A program made the translations under genes and the position numbers. From Yponomeuta sedellus (lineage: Eukaryota; Arthropoda; Insecta; Lepidoptera; Yponomeutidae), in the NCBI GenBank assembly GCA_934045075.1, contig OW203724.1, forward strand, positions 18,405,143 to 18,469,142: a stretch of 64,000 bases of DNA, written 5' to 3'. Positions 48,754-59,974 of this stretch are shown piece by piece. Under the pieces are notes generated by a model. It had not been told where the DNA came from. It worked only from the letters and a program-made list of their open reading frames with translations, and ran no database searches. Within the stretch, counting starts at the first letter, position 1, and each line of letters begins with the position of its first letter.

Positions 48754-49697
48754 TCACTTTACCTATTCTTCTTTTTAGACGTAAGACGTTGTAAATACTG
48801 TAGCTATGGACGTACGTATACCAAAAAGATGTGTGCAATTTTAAGATGCTTAGTATCGTATTGTAACTTAAGACTTATATAGTGTTGCCGTGAGAGTGAA
48901 CAGTGCTGTAAAGTTTCGACGGTTGTAAATGATTAGTTGTACAGAAAGCTTCCTTCAAGGTAGAGTGAGTTGATACATACTTTTTACCTAACTACCTACC
49001 TAACGTAACCAAAGTACTTAAGCCAAATTACCTAACATGCAACTATTCCGGCAGCTTTGTTAATAAAAAAACGAATGGGAAATGTATTTTGATCATCAAA
49101 TTACTTTTAAAAATGTACTTAATATTTATTTTAGTGAACTTGTAAATATGTAAGTAATTCATAAATCATGTCAACTTTAAAGTTAGTGACCGGCATATGA
49201 AATAAATAAAAAGTACTAGTGATTTTTATATAAAAAGAATGGAGTAACGGCATTTGAGCGTAGTTTTTTAAAATCAAACTAATATCATGTACCTACTGTA
49301 ACATACAATTTTACCACATACACAAAGAAACATCGATCGACCGCCTGCTAATGAGATTAAAGAAACCGTATCTCATGTTTATTTAAATAAAATTATATTT
49401 ATGAAATTTTAATAGTTTATTTACCAAGCCAAACTGTAATCTATTTAGCAAAGTTTTATGAACTGCCATAATTATTCCTGTCCTACGAAATTTTGAATAT
49501 TTCGTTTGTTCCCCTCAATTAACTACAGACAGATGGATGTCTGAAGTCTATTGATAGGGAATATCTGCGCTGTGGATGAACTGCCATTTAACGTCATTTT
49601 CTTAAATCTGTGTCATCAAATTCCAAGCAAACTGTCACTTTAAACTACGATTTTTTTGTGATTGACGTTGATTTTGCACTGCGAATCGGTAAATCGG
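48754..49697. other. Distal 3' UTR or intergenic DNA
   Basis: AT-rich without repeats until MITE-1; several AATAAA signals. No gene seen. Confidence 0.45.
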
Positions 49698-49843
49698 TAA
49701 GGGCCAATTTCTGAATTGAGAATTTCGCTAAGTAAATAATTAACCGTAGTGTTGTCTCTACGAATTTCTCAGCAAAGAACGTGACGGAACGTTATTGAAT
49801 TATTTACTTAGTGATATTCTTTGCTCAGAAACCGCTCTCTGGC
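49698..49843. repeat. MITE-1 copy
   Basis: GGGCCAATTTCTGAATTGAG at the left, CTTTGCTCAGAAACCGCTCT at the right. It shares TTGTCTCTACGAATTTCTCA with the first copy at 15808. Confidence 0.75.
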
Positions 49844-50111
49844 ATTGCTCAGACAGAAATTGCATGAAGCCCAAATCCTTAAAAAGTGGTCTAACCATGG
49901 AGTTTAATTAGTCAAGAAAATTACCGTTGGTTGGTCTAATAGATCTGAACCTACCTGCAGATAGAAAGGCAAATTACGCGATTATGTACAGACAAGTTAC
50001 CAGATAAGTGACAGGCATAATTCGTTTCTACCTTAGAAACAACATAGTACCGATTAAGTATATTGATGGCACATCTATCTTTATATTGCCAGTCAGAAAT
50101 AAACCCTATGC

Positions 50112-50275
50112 TAAAAACCTATTTGGAGGCTAAAAATTCCACCCATGCCGGGATTCAAACCCGCGACCTCTGGCACGGAGGCCAAAGTTCGAATCCCGGC
50201 ATGGGTGTAATTTTTAGCCTCTAAATAGGTTTTTAAATTGTCCTCAGCACGGGTTAGTGCATTAAAAAAAAGAGT
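50112..50275. mobile_element. Fold-back Rep3 SINE with 13-bp target duplication
   Basis: ATAAACCCTATGC flanks it at 50099-50111 and 50276-50288. Inside, the antisense Rep3 tail and tRNA-like head (TAAAAACCTATTTGGAGGCT) turn around near 50178-50190 into a sense head and tail ending GCACGGGTTAGTGCATTAAA. It is thus a hairpin of about 65-bp imperfect arms. Confidence 0.88.
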
Positions 50276-50288
50276 ATAAACCCTATGC

Positions 50289-50974
50289 CTTTGCGAAACG
50301 GTGCTAGATCTAGGAGTCATCTCACACTTCGACTTAAACCGCGATTCAAACTCGATTTACTCGCGCGGGTGCAGCGTTTCAACAAAAATGGAAGCAACGC
50401 ATATGTTTCGCTGCAGCTCGGTTGCATCGCTTCTCAAAACCTTCACAAAAGGCGATTTGAAGCGTGTACAAAAGTCGTCGTGGGCGTTGACTCTAAAATT
50501 TAAAAATTGATCAGCTATCGTGTCTATAGACCACAGATTCATAGCAGTTTCCTGTAAAATTTTAATCCATCAATTTGACAGTTCTTAGGTTTTTCTGCCC
50601 AACTTATGTCAGATAAAGGGTGTAACGAAATTGCATTTTATATTAATAACGCTGTAGAGATGAAAATTGGTTCTTAGTTGTACTGTTGCAGTCTGAATAT
50701 GTTTATTAGAATTCGTTTTAATTGCATAAAGGTCTATGATACCAGAAGGTACTTATTATATTTTTAAACAATTTCCAAAAACAGTTTCCGGGTAACCAGA
50801 TAGGGTGCGAAATTATAAGATACCCAATTATATGGTAAATGGCCTTAGTCTATATGTCTGTGATGAATAAGACATTAGTTACATCCAGGCATAGACCATT
50901 TATACAAATCGTAGGAACTAAACTGGCATCAATGGCATCAATCTCATTATTGACTTAAATCCGGATATTAACTT
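50289..50974. other. Unassigned stretch
   Basis: Overlapping ORFs of 60-72 codons at 50285-50542 have no recognisable domain. Confidence 0.4.
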
Positions 50975-51946
50975 ACTTGAACTTACATACCTATAAAACT
51001 ATTATTATTATTTGCCTCTCTCTCGCACAATATATACAACATTGTCAAAGCAAGAAGCAAATAGCTTTCCAGTTTCCCCTTGACATACTTACAGTGTTTC
51101 AACTTATAGATTGACTTATTACTTTAAAGCGAACGTGTCCATGCCAGTTATATTCACAAAAAAAGTTTGGAGGGCTTATGTATCCAATGTATGGCGTTGT
51201 CCGATTTAACCTACTCCTAATGGTCAAATACATATATATTTTGACACTTTGGAATCGTCAAATGAGTTAACTCGATAGAGTGGACCCTAGTAGATCTCAA
51301 GCTTAACTTGTAAAACAAATACCTATGTGTATTTAAGGTGGTATACATTTTCTGACTGCAACTGTACATTGCGCATTGTACATGTCTGTAGATACATATT
51401 TCATTGTGCCTACATCCGTGAACGAAACCTCCTAGATGTAATATTTGTAAATAATTTTAATCAAAAAAAAGGAATCAAATTTATCTAACTTTGAAGTGGA
51501 CTTGAGGTTTTCATTATAAACATATCATATTTTGTGGAATATCACTCACGAACTGGAACGAATTCTCTGTTGAATTGTTTTGTAATTATAGTTAAAAGGA
51601 AATCGTTTCTTTTGTAAGTTAAACAAACCTCTAGTCATAAATAAAAAATATCACGGAATGAAACTTCTTTTGTTTTTTTTCTACTCAATCAATGTTCAAG
51701 TCATAACCTTGAAAATAACATGCGAAAATTTTTTTTTTCAACATCAAGACTTGGAACGTTATATAATCCCTTTTTATATACAGGATACAGCAAAGTTCCC
51801 ACAACCAACCTAACGCTTACTTGAACTTGTATATAAATCTATTATTATTATTTGCCTCCCTCTCGCACAATATGGACGGCATTGTCAAAGCGAGAGGTAA
51901 ATAGTTTTCCAGTTTCCCTTTGATATACTTACAGTGAAATGAAATG

Positions 51947-53813
51947 AAAAGGTTTTATTCAAAGTAGCGCAGATACTGCGGCTTAATGAACGTTACAAGT
52001 TAAACTAGGTGTCCATTTCAAAATCTGGATCATTTTGGAGAAAAAATGGACAAAAAAACTCCAAACTTAGTCTTTTCAAATTAATTAATTAACAGAATTT
52101 ACACAGATACTACAAACCTCGTGAATTTTACATGCTTGAATTACAGACATCATTGTCATCTAAATAATCCTTAATATTATAGTAGCTCTTTTGGCACAAA
52201 GTGTACTTTACACATTTTTTGAACCGCGCTTCAGTCAAACTTAATATATCTTCAGGGATTTTATTGTAGAAGCGTATACAATGCCCCATGAAGGATGTAT
52301 TAACTTTTGCCAGCCTAAATCTTGGGATCAAAAGTTTATGTTTATTTCTAGTATTTACATTATGTTGGCTACCTGCAGTTTTAAAGTTGCTAATATTTTT
52401 CCTGACATACATAATATTTTCATAGATATACTGACTGGCAACTGTCAGGATGTTTGTTTCTTTAAAGAATTCTCTTAACGAGTCTCTACTGCCTAGCTTA
52501 TAGATGAATCTGATCGCTCTTTTCTGCAAGACGAAGATGGTCTCAATGTCCGCTGCCCATCCCCACAGTAGTATGCCGTAGGACATGATACTATGGAAGT
52601 AACTAAAATAAATGAGCCTGGCAGTTGCGACGTCAGTTAGTTCTCTAATTCTTTTAACAGCATATGCTGCAGAGCTAAGCCTATTTGCCAATTTTTCTAT
52701 ATGAGGACCCCATTGAAGCTTTGTATCAATTGTGATACCTAAAAATACAGTATCTTCGACAAGGTCTAGTTTGTCCCTTCCCAATATAACTTTGCTGTCA
52801 ACTACTTTGACATTTGGTATAGTGAACTTTATACATTTTGTCTTTTTTGAATTTAACAATAAGTTATTAGACGTAAACCAGTTTAGTACCTGAGAGAGAG
52901 CAGCATTAGTATTGTCAAGGTCATCTTCTTGTCTCTTAATTTTGAAAATAAGTGACGTGTCATCTGCAAATAGTACTATCTCTGACATATTTTGAACCAT
53001 GAACGGCAAATCATTTACATATACGAGAAAGAGGAACGGCCCCAAAATCGATCCCTGTGGTACTCCTATCCTGACCTCTGACCCTGAAGATTTAGTTCTA
53101 TTTATATCAGCTCTTTGAATTCTTCCTTCTAAATATGATGTCATAAGTTTTAGGCTATTCCCGTTTATACCATAGTGCTTTAATTTTAAAAGAAGTGTTT
53201 TATGGTCAACGCAATCAAATGCTTTTGACAAGTCACAGAATACGCCTATAGCATCCTTGCGATCTTCCCATGCACTAAATATATGTTTAACTAACATGAC
53301 GCCGGCGTCCGTTGTAGAGCGCCTTTGCGTAAAGCCGAATTGCTGACCATGGAGAAGTTGATAGTCATTGAAGTGTGTAAGCAGTTGACCTAGAACTATC
53401 TTCTCGAATATTTTACTCAAAACGGGTAGAACCGAGACTGGTCTGAAATTTGAAGGATCTTGCTTATCACCACTTTTAAATAAAGGAACGAGCCTACTAT
53501 ATTTCATTAGATCTGGGAATATACCCTCATCTAGACATTTGTTAAAGATTCTGGCTAAATAGGGTGCTAGGGTGGCGATTACTGAGCTAACTACTGTTAC
53601 TGACATACCCCACAAATCTTCAGTTTTTTTTAAGCTTTAGCTTTTTAAACGATTTAATCACGGTATGAGCTTCAATATAATCAAACGAAAAATCGTGATC
53701 GCATGGGGGGACATTGTCTTTCAAAATAGTTTCTGCAAGAGCTGGAGAAGAGTCTAAAGGAGCTGTCGTTATAATTGGAACATTTGTAAAGAACTGTTCA
53801 ACTTATAGATTGA
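51947..53813 (-). mobile_element. CR1-like LINE, 5'-truncated, 1.87 kb
   Basis: Antisense insertion with the 6-bp duplication ACAGTG at 51941-51946 and 53814-53819. The 3' end is at the left (complement of a tail ending CCTTTTCATTTCATTT). At the 5' junction, 17 extra bases (53797-53813) copy the flanking TTCAACTTATAGATTGA, as in template switching. Older 3' ends of the family are at 25573-25928 and 42025-42145. Confidence 0.88.
52128..53615 (-). CDS. CR1-like LINE reverse transcriptase (truncated, one upstream frameshift)
   Basis: A 495-codon ORF of a non-LTR retrotransposon that would copy element RNA at a nicked target in the nucleus. Visible motifs in order: PLFKSGDKQDPSNFRPVSVL (RT block with the fingers domain), CDLSKAFDCVDH (first catalytic Asp), GVPQGSILGPFLFLVYVNDL, and FADDTSLI with the catalytic Asp pair. 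VFLGITIDTKLQWGPHI marks the thumb, and the C-terminal region ends with RFYNKIPEDILSL. The apparent start Met at 53615 is not the true one: the frame continues upstream to about 53796 once a one-base shift in the A-run near 53624-53631 is crossed. The endonuclease domain and 5' end are missing, so this copy is not autonomous. CR1-like is a family judgement from the motifs. Confidence 0.88.
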   Translation of the reverse strand: MWGMSVTVVSSVIATLAPYLARIFNKCLDEGIFPDLMKYSRLVPLFKSGDKQDPSNFRPVSVLPVLSKIFEKIVLGQLLTHFNDYQLLHGQQFGFTQRRSTTDAGVMLVKHIFSAWEDRKDAIGVFCDLSKAFDCVDHKTLLLKLKHYGINGNSLKLMTSYLEGRIQRADINRTKSSGSEVRIGVPQGSILGPFLFLVYVNDLPFMVQNMSEIVLFADDTSLIFKIKRQEDDLDNTNAALSQVLNWFTSNNLLLNSKKTKCIKFTIPNVKVVDSKVILGRDKLDLVEDTVFLGITIDTKLQWGPHIEKLANRLSSAAYAVKRIRELTDVATARLIYFSYFHSIMSYGILLWGWAADIETIFVLQKRAIRFIYKLGSRDSLREFFKETNILTVASQYIYENIMYVRKNISNFKTAGSQHNVNTRNKHKLLIPRFRLAKVNTSFMGHCIRFYNKIPEDILSLTEARFKKCVKYTLCQKSYYNIKDYLDDNDVCNSSM

Positions 53814-53902
53814 ACAGTGTTTCAACTTATAGATTGACTTATTATTTAAAAGCAAACGTGTCCATGCCAGTTGTATTCACGGAATGAAACTTCTTTTGTT
53901 TT

Positions 53903-54393
53903 ATACTATTTTTATTTTTAATGCTCTAACCCGTGCTAATACAGAGAATAGTGTAAAGATGTTCGAAATTTCACTGATGCCGGTGAGTCACCCATTGGCT
54001 CAATTGGTAGAGCGCTGGCACGGATAGCCAGAGGTTGCGGGTTCGAATCCCGGCATGGGTGAAATTTTTAGCCTCTAAATAGGTTTTTAAATTTGTCCTT
54101 AGCACGGGTTAGTGCATTAAAAATAAAAATAGGATAATCATGTGGGTACAGTGATATCGTTCCGATGTAAAACCTAACTGCAAAGTAGGTAGTCGGGGCT
54201 GTAAGTGATGCAATTTGATTAAGCCAGATGTGGCTGCCTGTACGTAATACAGAAAATAGTGTAAAGAGGTTCGAAATTTCACTGATGCCGGTGAGTCGCC
54301 CATTGACTCAATTGGTAGAGCGCTGGCACGGATAGCCAGAGGTTGCGGGTTCGAATCCCGGCATGGGTGAAATTTTTAGCCTCTAAATAGGTT
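53903..54393. mobile_element. Compound Rep3 SINE insertion
   Basis: Bounded by TTCTTTTGTTTT at 53891-53902 and 54394-54405; the uninterrupted site is at about 51668. It holds an inverted Rep3 tail (53903-53940), a first tRNA-headed unit with tail (to about 54128), and a second, longer-headed unit (54129-54393). The tRNA-like parts have a B box GGTTCGAATCC but an anticodon loop ACGGATA lacking T33. Confidence 0.85.
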
Positions 54394-54611
54394 TTCTTTT
54401 GTTTTTTTTTCTACTCAATCAATGTTCAAGTCATAACCTTGAAAATAACATGCGAAAAATTTTGTTTTTACGAAATCAGGACTTGGAACGTTATATAATC
54501 ACTTTTTACATACAGAACACAGCAAAGTTCCCACAACCAACCTAACACGGGTTTTACTGGTCAACCAATAAATTTTAATGGGTTGGGTTTACTCAATCTG
54601 GGTTGAGTTGA

Positions 54612-54815
54612 TTGCCTTGTTGGAATAGTGGTACCAAGTCTGATCGCCATGTCGGAGATCGTGGGTTCAATACATTGAGGGCCACCGTACATCTGTACAA
54701 ATGACCTCAGTCTGGGTGTTATTCCAGGTTTTTCCTGACCTAGTCGTTATAACATCCTAGTTTGGGACCAGAGCAAATGATGGTGTTATGTGGAAGACAT
54801 TTATATTATTATTAC
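54612..54815 (+). repeat. tRNA-headed SINE, single copy here
   Basis: TTGTTGGAATAGTGGTACCA and GTGGGTTCAATACA resemble tRNA A and B boxes. Body CTCAGTCTGGGTGTTATTCC; tail ATTATTATT. Confidence 0.5.
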
Positions 54816-54826
54816 TCAACAACAGT

Positions 54827-54953
54827 GGCCTTATAGGCGGCTTGATAACTTCTGACAGTAAGGAGGGCCTTACAATACTCTACCAATCTGGATTAAGCCC
54901 CCGGTCCCGTGGCGGTGGTGCCGCAGCAGTGGGGACATAAAAGGTTTTATATC
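54827..54953 (+). repeat. Rep1 copy, 5'-truncated and diverged
   Basis: GGCCTTATAGGCGGCTTGAT through CAGCAGTGGGGACATAAAAG to TATATCGATG. Confidence 0.75.
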
Positions 54954-56196
54954 GATGACTCAACAACAGACAAAACTTCCAAAACACAAAAAAAAAACAG
55001 CTTTTCCTTACCTGTCGCAGGTGTTAAGTTTAAAAGAACAGCTGGTATTTTTTTGCGATTGGGAAGATTTTCCTAGAGTAAAAGTTATTCGAGATAACTA
55101 GAAAACCCCACTTTGCACAATATGACTACACTATATGTCACTCAGGCTCTACCGCTCAATAGACATGGTGGAAGATGATGCAAAGGTTCACTAGGAGATG
55201 TTCTTTCTACATGATGTTACTACTATTGTCGGTGGTGTTAGTGGGTGAGTCGAGCCGACTTACTTTACGACCAACTGCAAACGCCGAGTGATCTGAACTT
55301 CGCATGAGCGATGTATGTTGCTAGCATCTACACATGGGGACTCATTACGCGTTGTATATATATGTATATATAATATATATTGTACCCTACAAACGGCCCA
55401 CTGCAGGGCACAGGCCTTCTCTCATAGTATATACGCTCTAAACTGTGTTACTAAATTATCAAAATTAATTTGCGATGCTTACACGTGCATGATTGAGTAT
55501 TACTGACTACTTGCATCTGCTTGTGAACGTGGTAACTACTTTTGTTTTTATTATTCAACTCTGAAGTTTACCTTCACGGCAGCGGGTGTGATAGTGTGAT
55601 GAATTCGTACACAGGCTGATTACGTATATACGTATATACGTATTACGTACTACGTCGCTGGCCGCGGACGGCAAAAGACCGTGAAGCTCGGAAAACGATG
55701 AGGGATGATGGGGGAGGAACTCAGTGGGCTGATGATTATGCTTATTTATGTATGTATTTATATTTATTAAAAAAGATTACAAAAATCAATTATTGCTATT
55801 AGATCAGACGTAATACACCACGTAAAGACCAGCGTGATTAACTTTAAAGAAATATGGCTTTACATTTTTTGTACTATTAGGAAACTCGATAAACAGCCAC
55901 AAAACAGCCACAGCACATCTGAAAGAGCGATCGAGCTGGCGCAGGAGTACAATAAGTTATTTCGCAATAAAGATGTCTACGAAACTGACGGCGTAGCGGC
56001 TACGGAGATAGATTGCACGTCGTATTCGTATCCCGTAGCCCGTAGCCGCGTAGCGCCCTCGTAGACTTGCAAATGCACGGCTCTCTATACAAAATTTTCA
56101 TCCCTATATGTTGTGAAAAGAGAACGGTGTTGGTTTTGTAGTTTCTAAGGCAGCTTTTGTTGTCAGAGTGAAATAAAAGATACTTAAGTTAAGCTT
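54954..56196. other. Unassigned stretch
   Basis: 55382-55425 is a Rep6 scrap (CCACTGCAGGGCACAGGCCT). 55622-55655 is a run of TATACGTA/ACGTATTACGTA palindromic words, followed by a LINE-tail-like GCTCGGAAAACGATGAGGGA. No gene. Confidence 0.4.
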
Positions 56197-56605
56197 ACAG
56201 CGGTGGTAGCTCAGTGGGTAGAACCATAGACTGGCAAGCGAGAGCCCCAGGTTCAATCCCGAGTGCGGGCATGTACAAATGACTTTGTTTAATTTCAAAG
56301 TTACGTACATTTGCGAATTTGCAGTTGCAATACCACACGCTAACTGTGAAGGAAAACATCGTGAGGAAACCCGCGGCTTGGTTGGCTCCGCACGTATTGA
56401 CTAGTCTTTCCTGTGGGCTAGGCCGACTAAGCTGTCAGGATGGTATAGGTGCTGGGCAAGCCTACACCATCTATAAAACCATGACCCAGGCACCACAGCG
56501 TCGGAGTGGTCCCTTCACCCATCTAGTGTGTGTGAAGATACCACTGGACGCTGTATAAATCATCTCATTAAGTAGATGCAAAAAGGCCAATATTATTATT
56601 ATTAA
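56197..56605 (+). repeat. Rep5 SINE, full-length
   Basis: tRNA-like head GCGGTGGTAGCTCAGTGGGT with B box GGTTCAATCC. Body GTTTAATTTCAAAGTTACGT through CCCGCGGCTTGGTTGGC to GGACGCTGTATAAATCATCT, tail (ATT)n. About 400 bp; defines the family. Confidence 0.88.
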
Positions 56606-57382
56606 GTTAAGGAATATATGGTAAGTATCTGGCAAAAATTGATATAATTAGTAATTGCATTGTCTTCGATTTTTACAACAAATATTTTTTTTATTTATTA
56701 GGTTTCTCAACAGACATTTTTAGAAGCGTAAAAAATATGCAAAATAATCGAGCTACAGTGTGGCTCCAATTTACTGAGACACAATATTTACGACTTACAC
56801 GACTTATATCTCAAGTTGGCATATTTACCAATTCGGAACTAAGTAATAATTTATTGTCTCTCAATTATCTGTGAGTCGATTTTGCATCTCTGGTCAGTAA
56901 TAAATATCAAGATAAATGTTCAATACGTATGCTTAGTATGCAAAAAAACACTGCGAGGAAACCTGGAGCTCTTAGCTCCGCACCAAGCAGAGAGTTATTT
57001 ATTTATATTCCTCTACGGCTAAATGTGCTGAAACTCTTATTTCATATAACGCATGTTTCACAAATAAAATTAACAATGTCTGTACTAATCTGGTGTTGGA
57101 AAAACTGCTTTTAAAATACGGCACTATGGACGTATGAGTAATTTATTACGATTTCGGAAAAAAAATGGATTGGATTCTAACTGCCTAATATCAATATTTT
57201 ATTAAATAAAATATACTTTTAAAATACCTATTACTATTATTATATTTATGTACTACATCATGTACACTAAGGATCACTGGAAGAAATCTCTTTCAGCGAT
57301 AAGCTCGCCTTTGTACATGCTATTTCTTATAAAAAAATAAAATAAAAATAAAAATTCTTTATTTCAGGCATTAAGTACCCAT
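56606..57382. other. Unassigned AT-rich stretch
   Basis: No recognised repeat or exon. Confidence 0.4.
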
Positions 57383-57660
57383 ATTATTTAAAAACCTATT
57401 TAGAGGCTAAAAATTTCACCCATGCCGGGATTCGAACCCGCAACCTCTGGCTATCCGTACCAGCGCTCTACCAATTGAGCCAATGGGCGACTCACGACAT
57501 CAGTGAAATTTCGAACCTCTTTACAATATTCTCTGTATTACGTACAGGCAGCGACATCTGACTTAAGCAAATTGCATCACTTGCAGCCCCGACTACCTAC
57601 TTTGCAGTTAGGTTTAACATCGGAACGATATCACTGTACCCACATGATTACACTATTTTT
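57383..57660 (-). repeat. Rep3 SINE, long-headed copy
   Basis: Antisense: AAAAACCTATTTAGAGGCTA, then the tRNA-like complement with GGGATTCGAACCCGCAACCT. It continues through GCAAATTGCATCACTTGCAG and GTACCCACATGATTACACTA, the leader also seen at 54129-54260. Confidence 0.85.
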
Positions 57661-59228
57661 ACACCACCCATATTATGTTAGTAACAATAGTGACTTAAGA
57701 CTATATTAGTAACAATAATAACAAATTCTAATCAATTATGTAAGGTCCTGTTAAATGTTTCGTGTGCAATAATGTATAATAATAACCAATTTCTTGGCAT
57801 TATGTCGACTAAAAAGAGCATCATAATATGTTGTTCCCGGAGCTATAGCGTATGGACTTTCTCTTCACTTATCTAGCGTAGGTAGGTATTGCGCCTAGAC
57901 GCTGTATGAATTATTTAGTATATATGTAGAGACCATGTCTCTTACAGAGGTTTGAACTACAAAGGAGTGTGACTAAGTTTACAGTAGAATATAGAGGTTT
58001 GGTAAAAAAAAAATCTTAAATTAAAGGCTTTGTTAATTGTTCTTACCGAGTTGTATCTTATTCGACCTATTTTCCTTTTTGCTATGAAATAATGGAAACA
58101 GTTTCGTTTAAATGTTGGTGAGTCTAACATATTAAGTTACATATGTTGCATTGATGTTGCTGGAACTTGAATAAAAAATGTATTTTTGTTTCAAAACTAG
58201 TCTTTCCAATAAAGTAAATAATTGGCGGAGTTATTGCGTAACAAACATAGAAAAACATACGGGTCGAATTGAGAACCTCCTTCTTTTTTTGAAGTCGGTT
58301 GAAAAGATTAATAAAACTATACTTAAATACGATCACTTTAGTAAAACTATAAAATTACTCCAATTTTAAAATTCTTTTGCATTTATTTTGGAAGAAAATA
58401 TCTCAGTAACAAAAGACTAATTGAAAGGAAACTTAATGAATCATCCTACCGATAGTAAAACTTTATAGTTTTATCTGTTAGACTCATACAATGATTATGG
58501 AACCAAATGATATTCCCAGTTGTTAATATTGTTGGTAACCAGACAAAATCGAAGCTTTTGACTGTTGTACAAAAATTGCAGGCCTTTGAAACCTGTTCTA
58601 ACTAATTTATATAACGTCTTGACGCAGCTCCTAGACTGAACATGTAACTGACCTCTCAGACAGACGCTATAGTCGACGAGATTTATTTTAAATGTGAAAT
58701 GCTATGGTAGGTTAAAGCTGTGTGTGTTAGTTTTTAGTAAAGGTTATATTATTATTTGTGGTCTTTATCTTAGGTATCATTCATTTAAAAATCTGTCAAA
58801 AAATTAACCTGGCAAGGTGGGTCCTATTTGTTCTATGCAATAACTGTTAGTCATCCTAGTACATAAATAAAATTAAATAAATAAATAAAAGCCACAGCGT
58901 GAATGTACCACCACATAAACTTGATCCTTCAGTCCTGGATATGAGACCAGCAATTGAGAAATAATCCAGTGGATGATTATCACACAGGCACTAACACACG
59001 CGGTGCTAAAGTCACCTGAAGCGCCCTGAACAAGGGCCGGATCCAGGTGCAGGGCTTTAAGGCTTTAGCTCAGGATTTGCTTTCAATATTGCCACTAACC
59101 TTAGATGGTACAGAAGATACACGTGAAGAAACAATGGTGGAGGCTATCAATTCTATGGGCTAAGAAAAGCCTCTTGAGGAAACCTGCGTTCGAGAGGATT
59201 TTTTTCTTTAATCTAAAATTTATAATTA
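57661..59228. other. Unassigned stretch
   Basis: 57833-57925 is a decayed Rep5 3' part (CTTCACTTATCTAGCGTAGG, GACGCTGTATGAATTATTTA). An (AAAT)n run lies at 58863-58890. The rest is AT-rich and unassigned. Confidence 0.4.
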
Positions 59229-59974
59229 AAACTGTTTCTATACGGATTTATGCTCGTTTATTACATTTTAAAAAAAATCCGACGTTTCGGCACTTTAACA
59301 GGTGCCGTGGTCTCGGATGACTGAGGTGGTAGGCGTCTTTTTGAAAGCATTAACTGTTAGTTTACTACCCTCGGCAAAAATTACAAAAGTTAATTATGAA
59401 GTTACGTTCCAAAATAGTTAAATCAATTATTTTATATAAAGTTAACAATATTGATTATTAGTAATTGAAGTTAAAAATTAAAATTTTATAACCAATTATT
59501 TTACATGTACTAAAAATATTGATTATTAATTGAAATTAAAATTAACTCTACAGTCACACTTTTAGCAAGGGGGTCTCATGCACTTAAGCACTAGTTCCCA
59601 TGCAGCCGGTATATTCCAACCACGATCTCTATTGAAATTTGGATGCCGGCGGATCTCTATTGCCTCGCGTATCATTCTAGGGAAGAAACGGTCTTCTCCG
59701 GCTAGAACTTTAACTTTATCAAAATGTATAAAGTGGTTGGTACCGCTAAGTGTATGTTCGCTGACTGCAGATCTACCAGAGCGCTTATGTTTCACGTCCG
59801 CGATATGTTCCTTCACCCGTTCAGCTATGGTACGCTTGGTTTGACCAATGTACGAGGAACCACATTCACAGTCAAGCTTGTATACTCCTGCCTCTTGTAA
59901 GGGAATGCTGTGCTTGACACTTCGCATGAATTGGTGTATCTTTCTTGGCGGCTTGTAGATGGTTCTGATTGAAG
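59229..59974 (-). mobile_element. Penelope-like element, 5'-truncated
   Basis: Antisense. The coding end (GIY-YIG domain) at 59562-59974 is followed by about 240 bp of AT-rich spacer. The terminal region at 59229-59320 includes a GGCAC/GTGCC stem followed by CGAAACGTCGG. The same terminal text recurs at 1-60 and 61537-61632. The upstream part with the reverse transcriptase is missing; Rep1 begins at the break. Confidence 0.8.
59562..59974 (-). pseudogene. Penelope-like GIY-YIG endonuclease domain (C-terminal fragment)
   Basis: Penelope-like elements carry a GIY-YIG nuclease after their reverse transcriptase; it nicks target DNA for priming. About 137 codons remain, reading IYKPPRKIHQFMRSVKHSIP, then GVYKLDCECGSSYIGQTKR (the GVY...YIG core with a Cys pair, as in this family) and RVKEHIADVKH. 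REAIEIRRHPNFNRDRGW holds the conserved Glu region, and the ORF ends at a stop at 59562. The ORF as read begins with 12-13 codons derived from the adjacent Rep1 copy, so its Met (60011) is accidental. No reverse transcriptase remains, hence a fragment. Confidence 0.85.

Larger units (their letters stand above)
50975..54547. repeat. Tandem duplication carrying later insertions
   Basis: Copy 1 (about 50975-51826) and copy 2 (about 51827-54547) share, in order, GTTTCAACTTATAGATTGAC, GTGTCCATGCCAGTT, GGAATGAAACTTCTTTTG and TCAATGTTCAAGTCATAACC. Copy 2 has the CR1-like LINE and a Rep3 insertion; copy 1 lacks both. Copy 1 has about 490 bp (51166-51652) not in copy 2. Confidence 0.75.

Noticed and set aside
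54296..54368. Tandem tRNA genes at 53990-54060 and 54296-54368
   Set aside because: Same Rep3 head with the defective anticodon loop and the AGCCTCTAAATAGG tail; part of a compound SINE insertion with a target duplication.
59255..59320. Hammerhead ribozyme in the Penelope-like terminal region
   Set aside because: A stem followed by CGAAAC and GTC resembles the 3' half of a hammerhead core, and Penelope-like elements can carry such ribozymes. The required CTGATGA-type segment before the stem is absent in every copy here. A covariance-model search would be needed to revive it.
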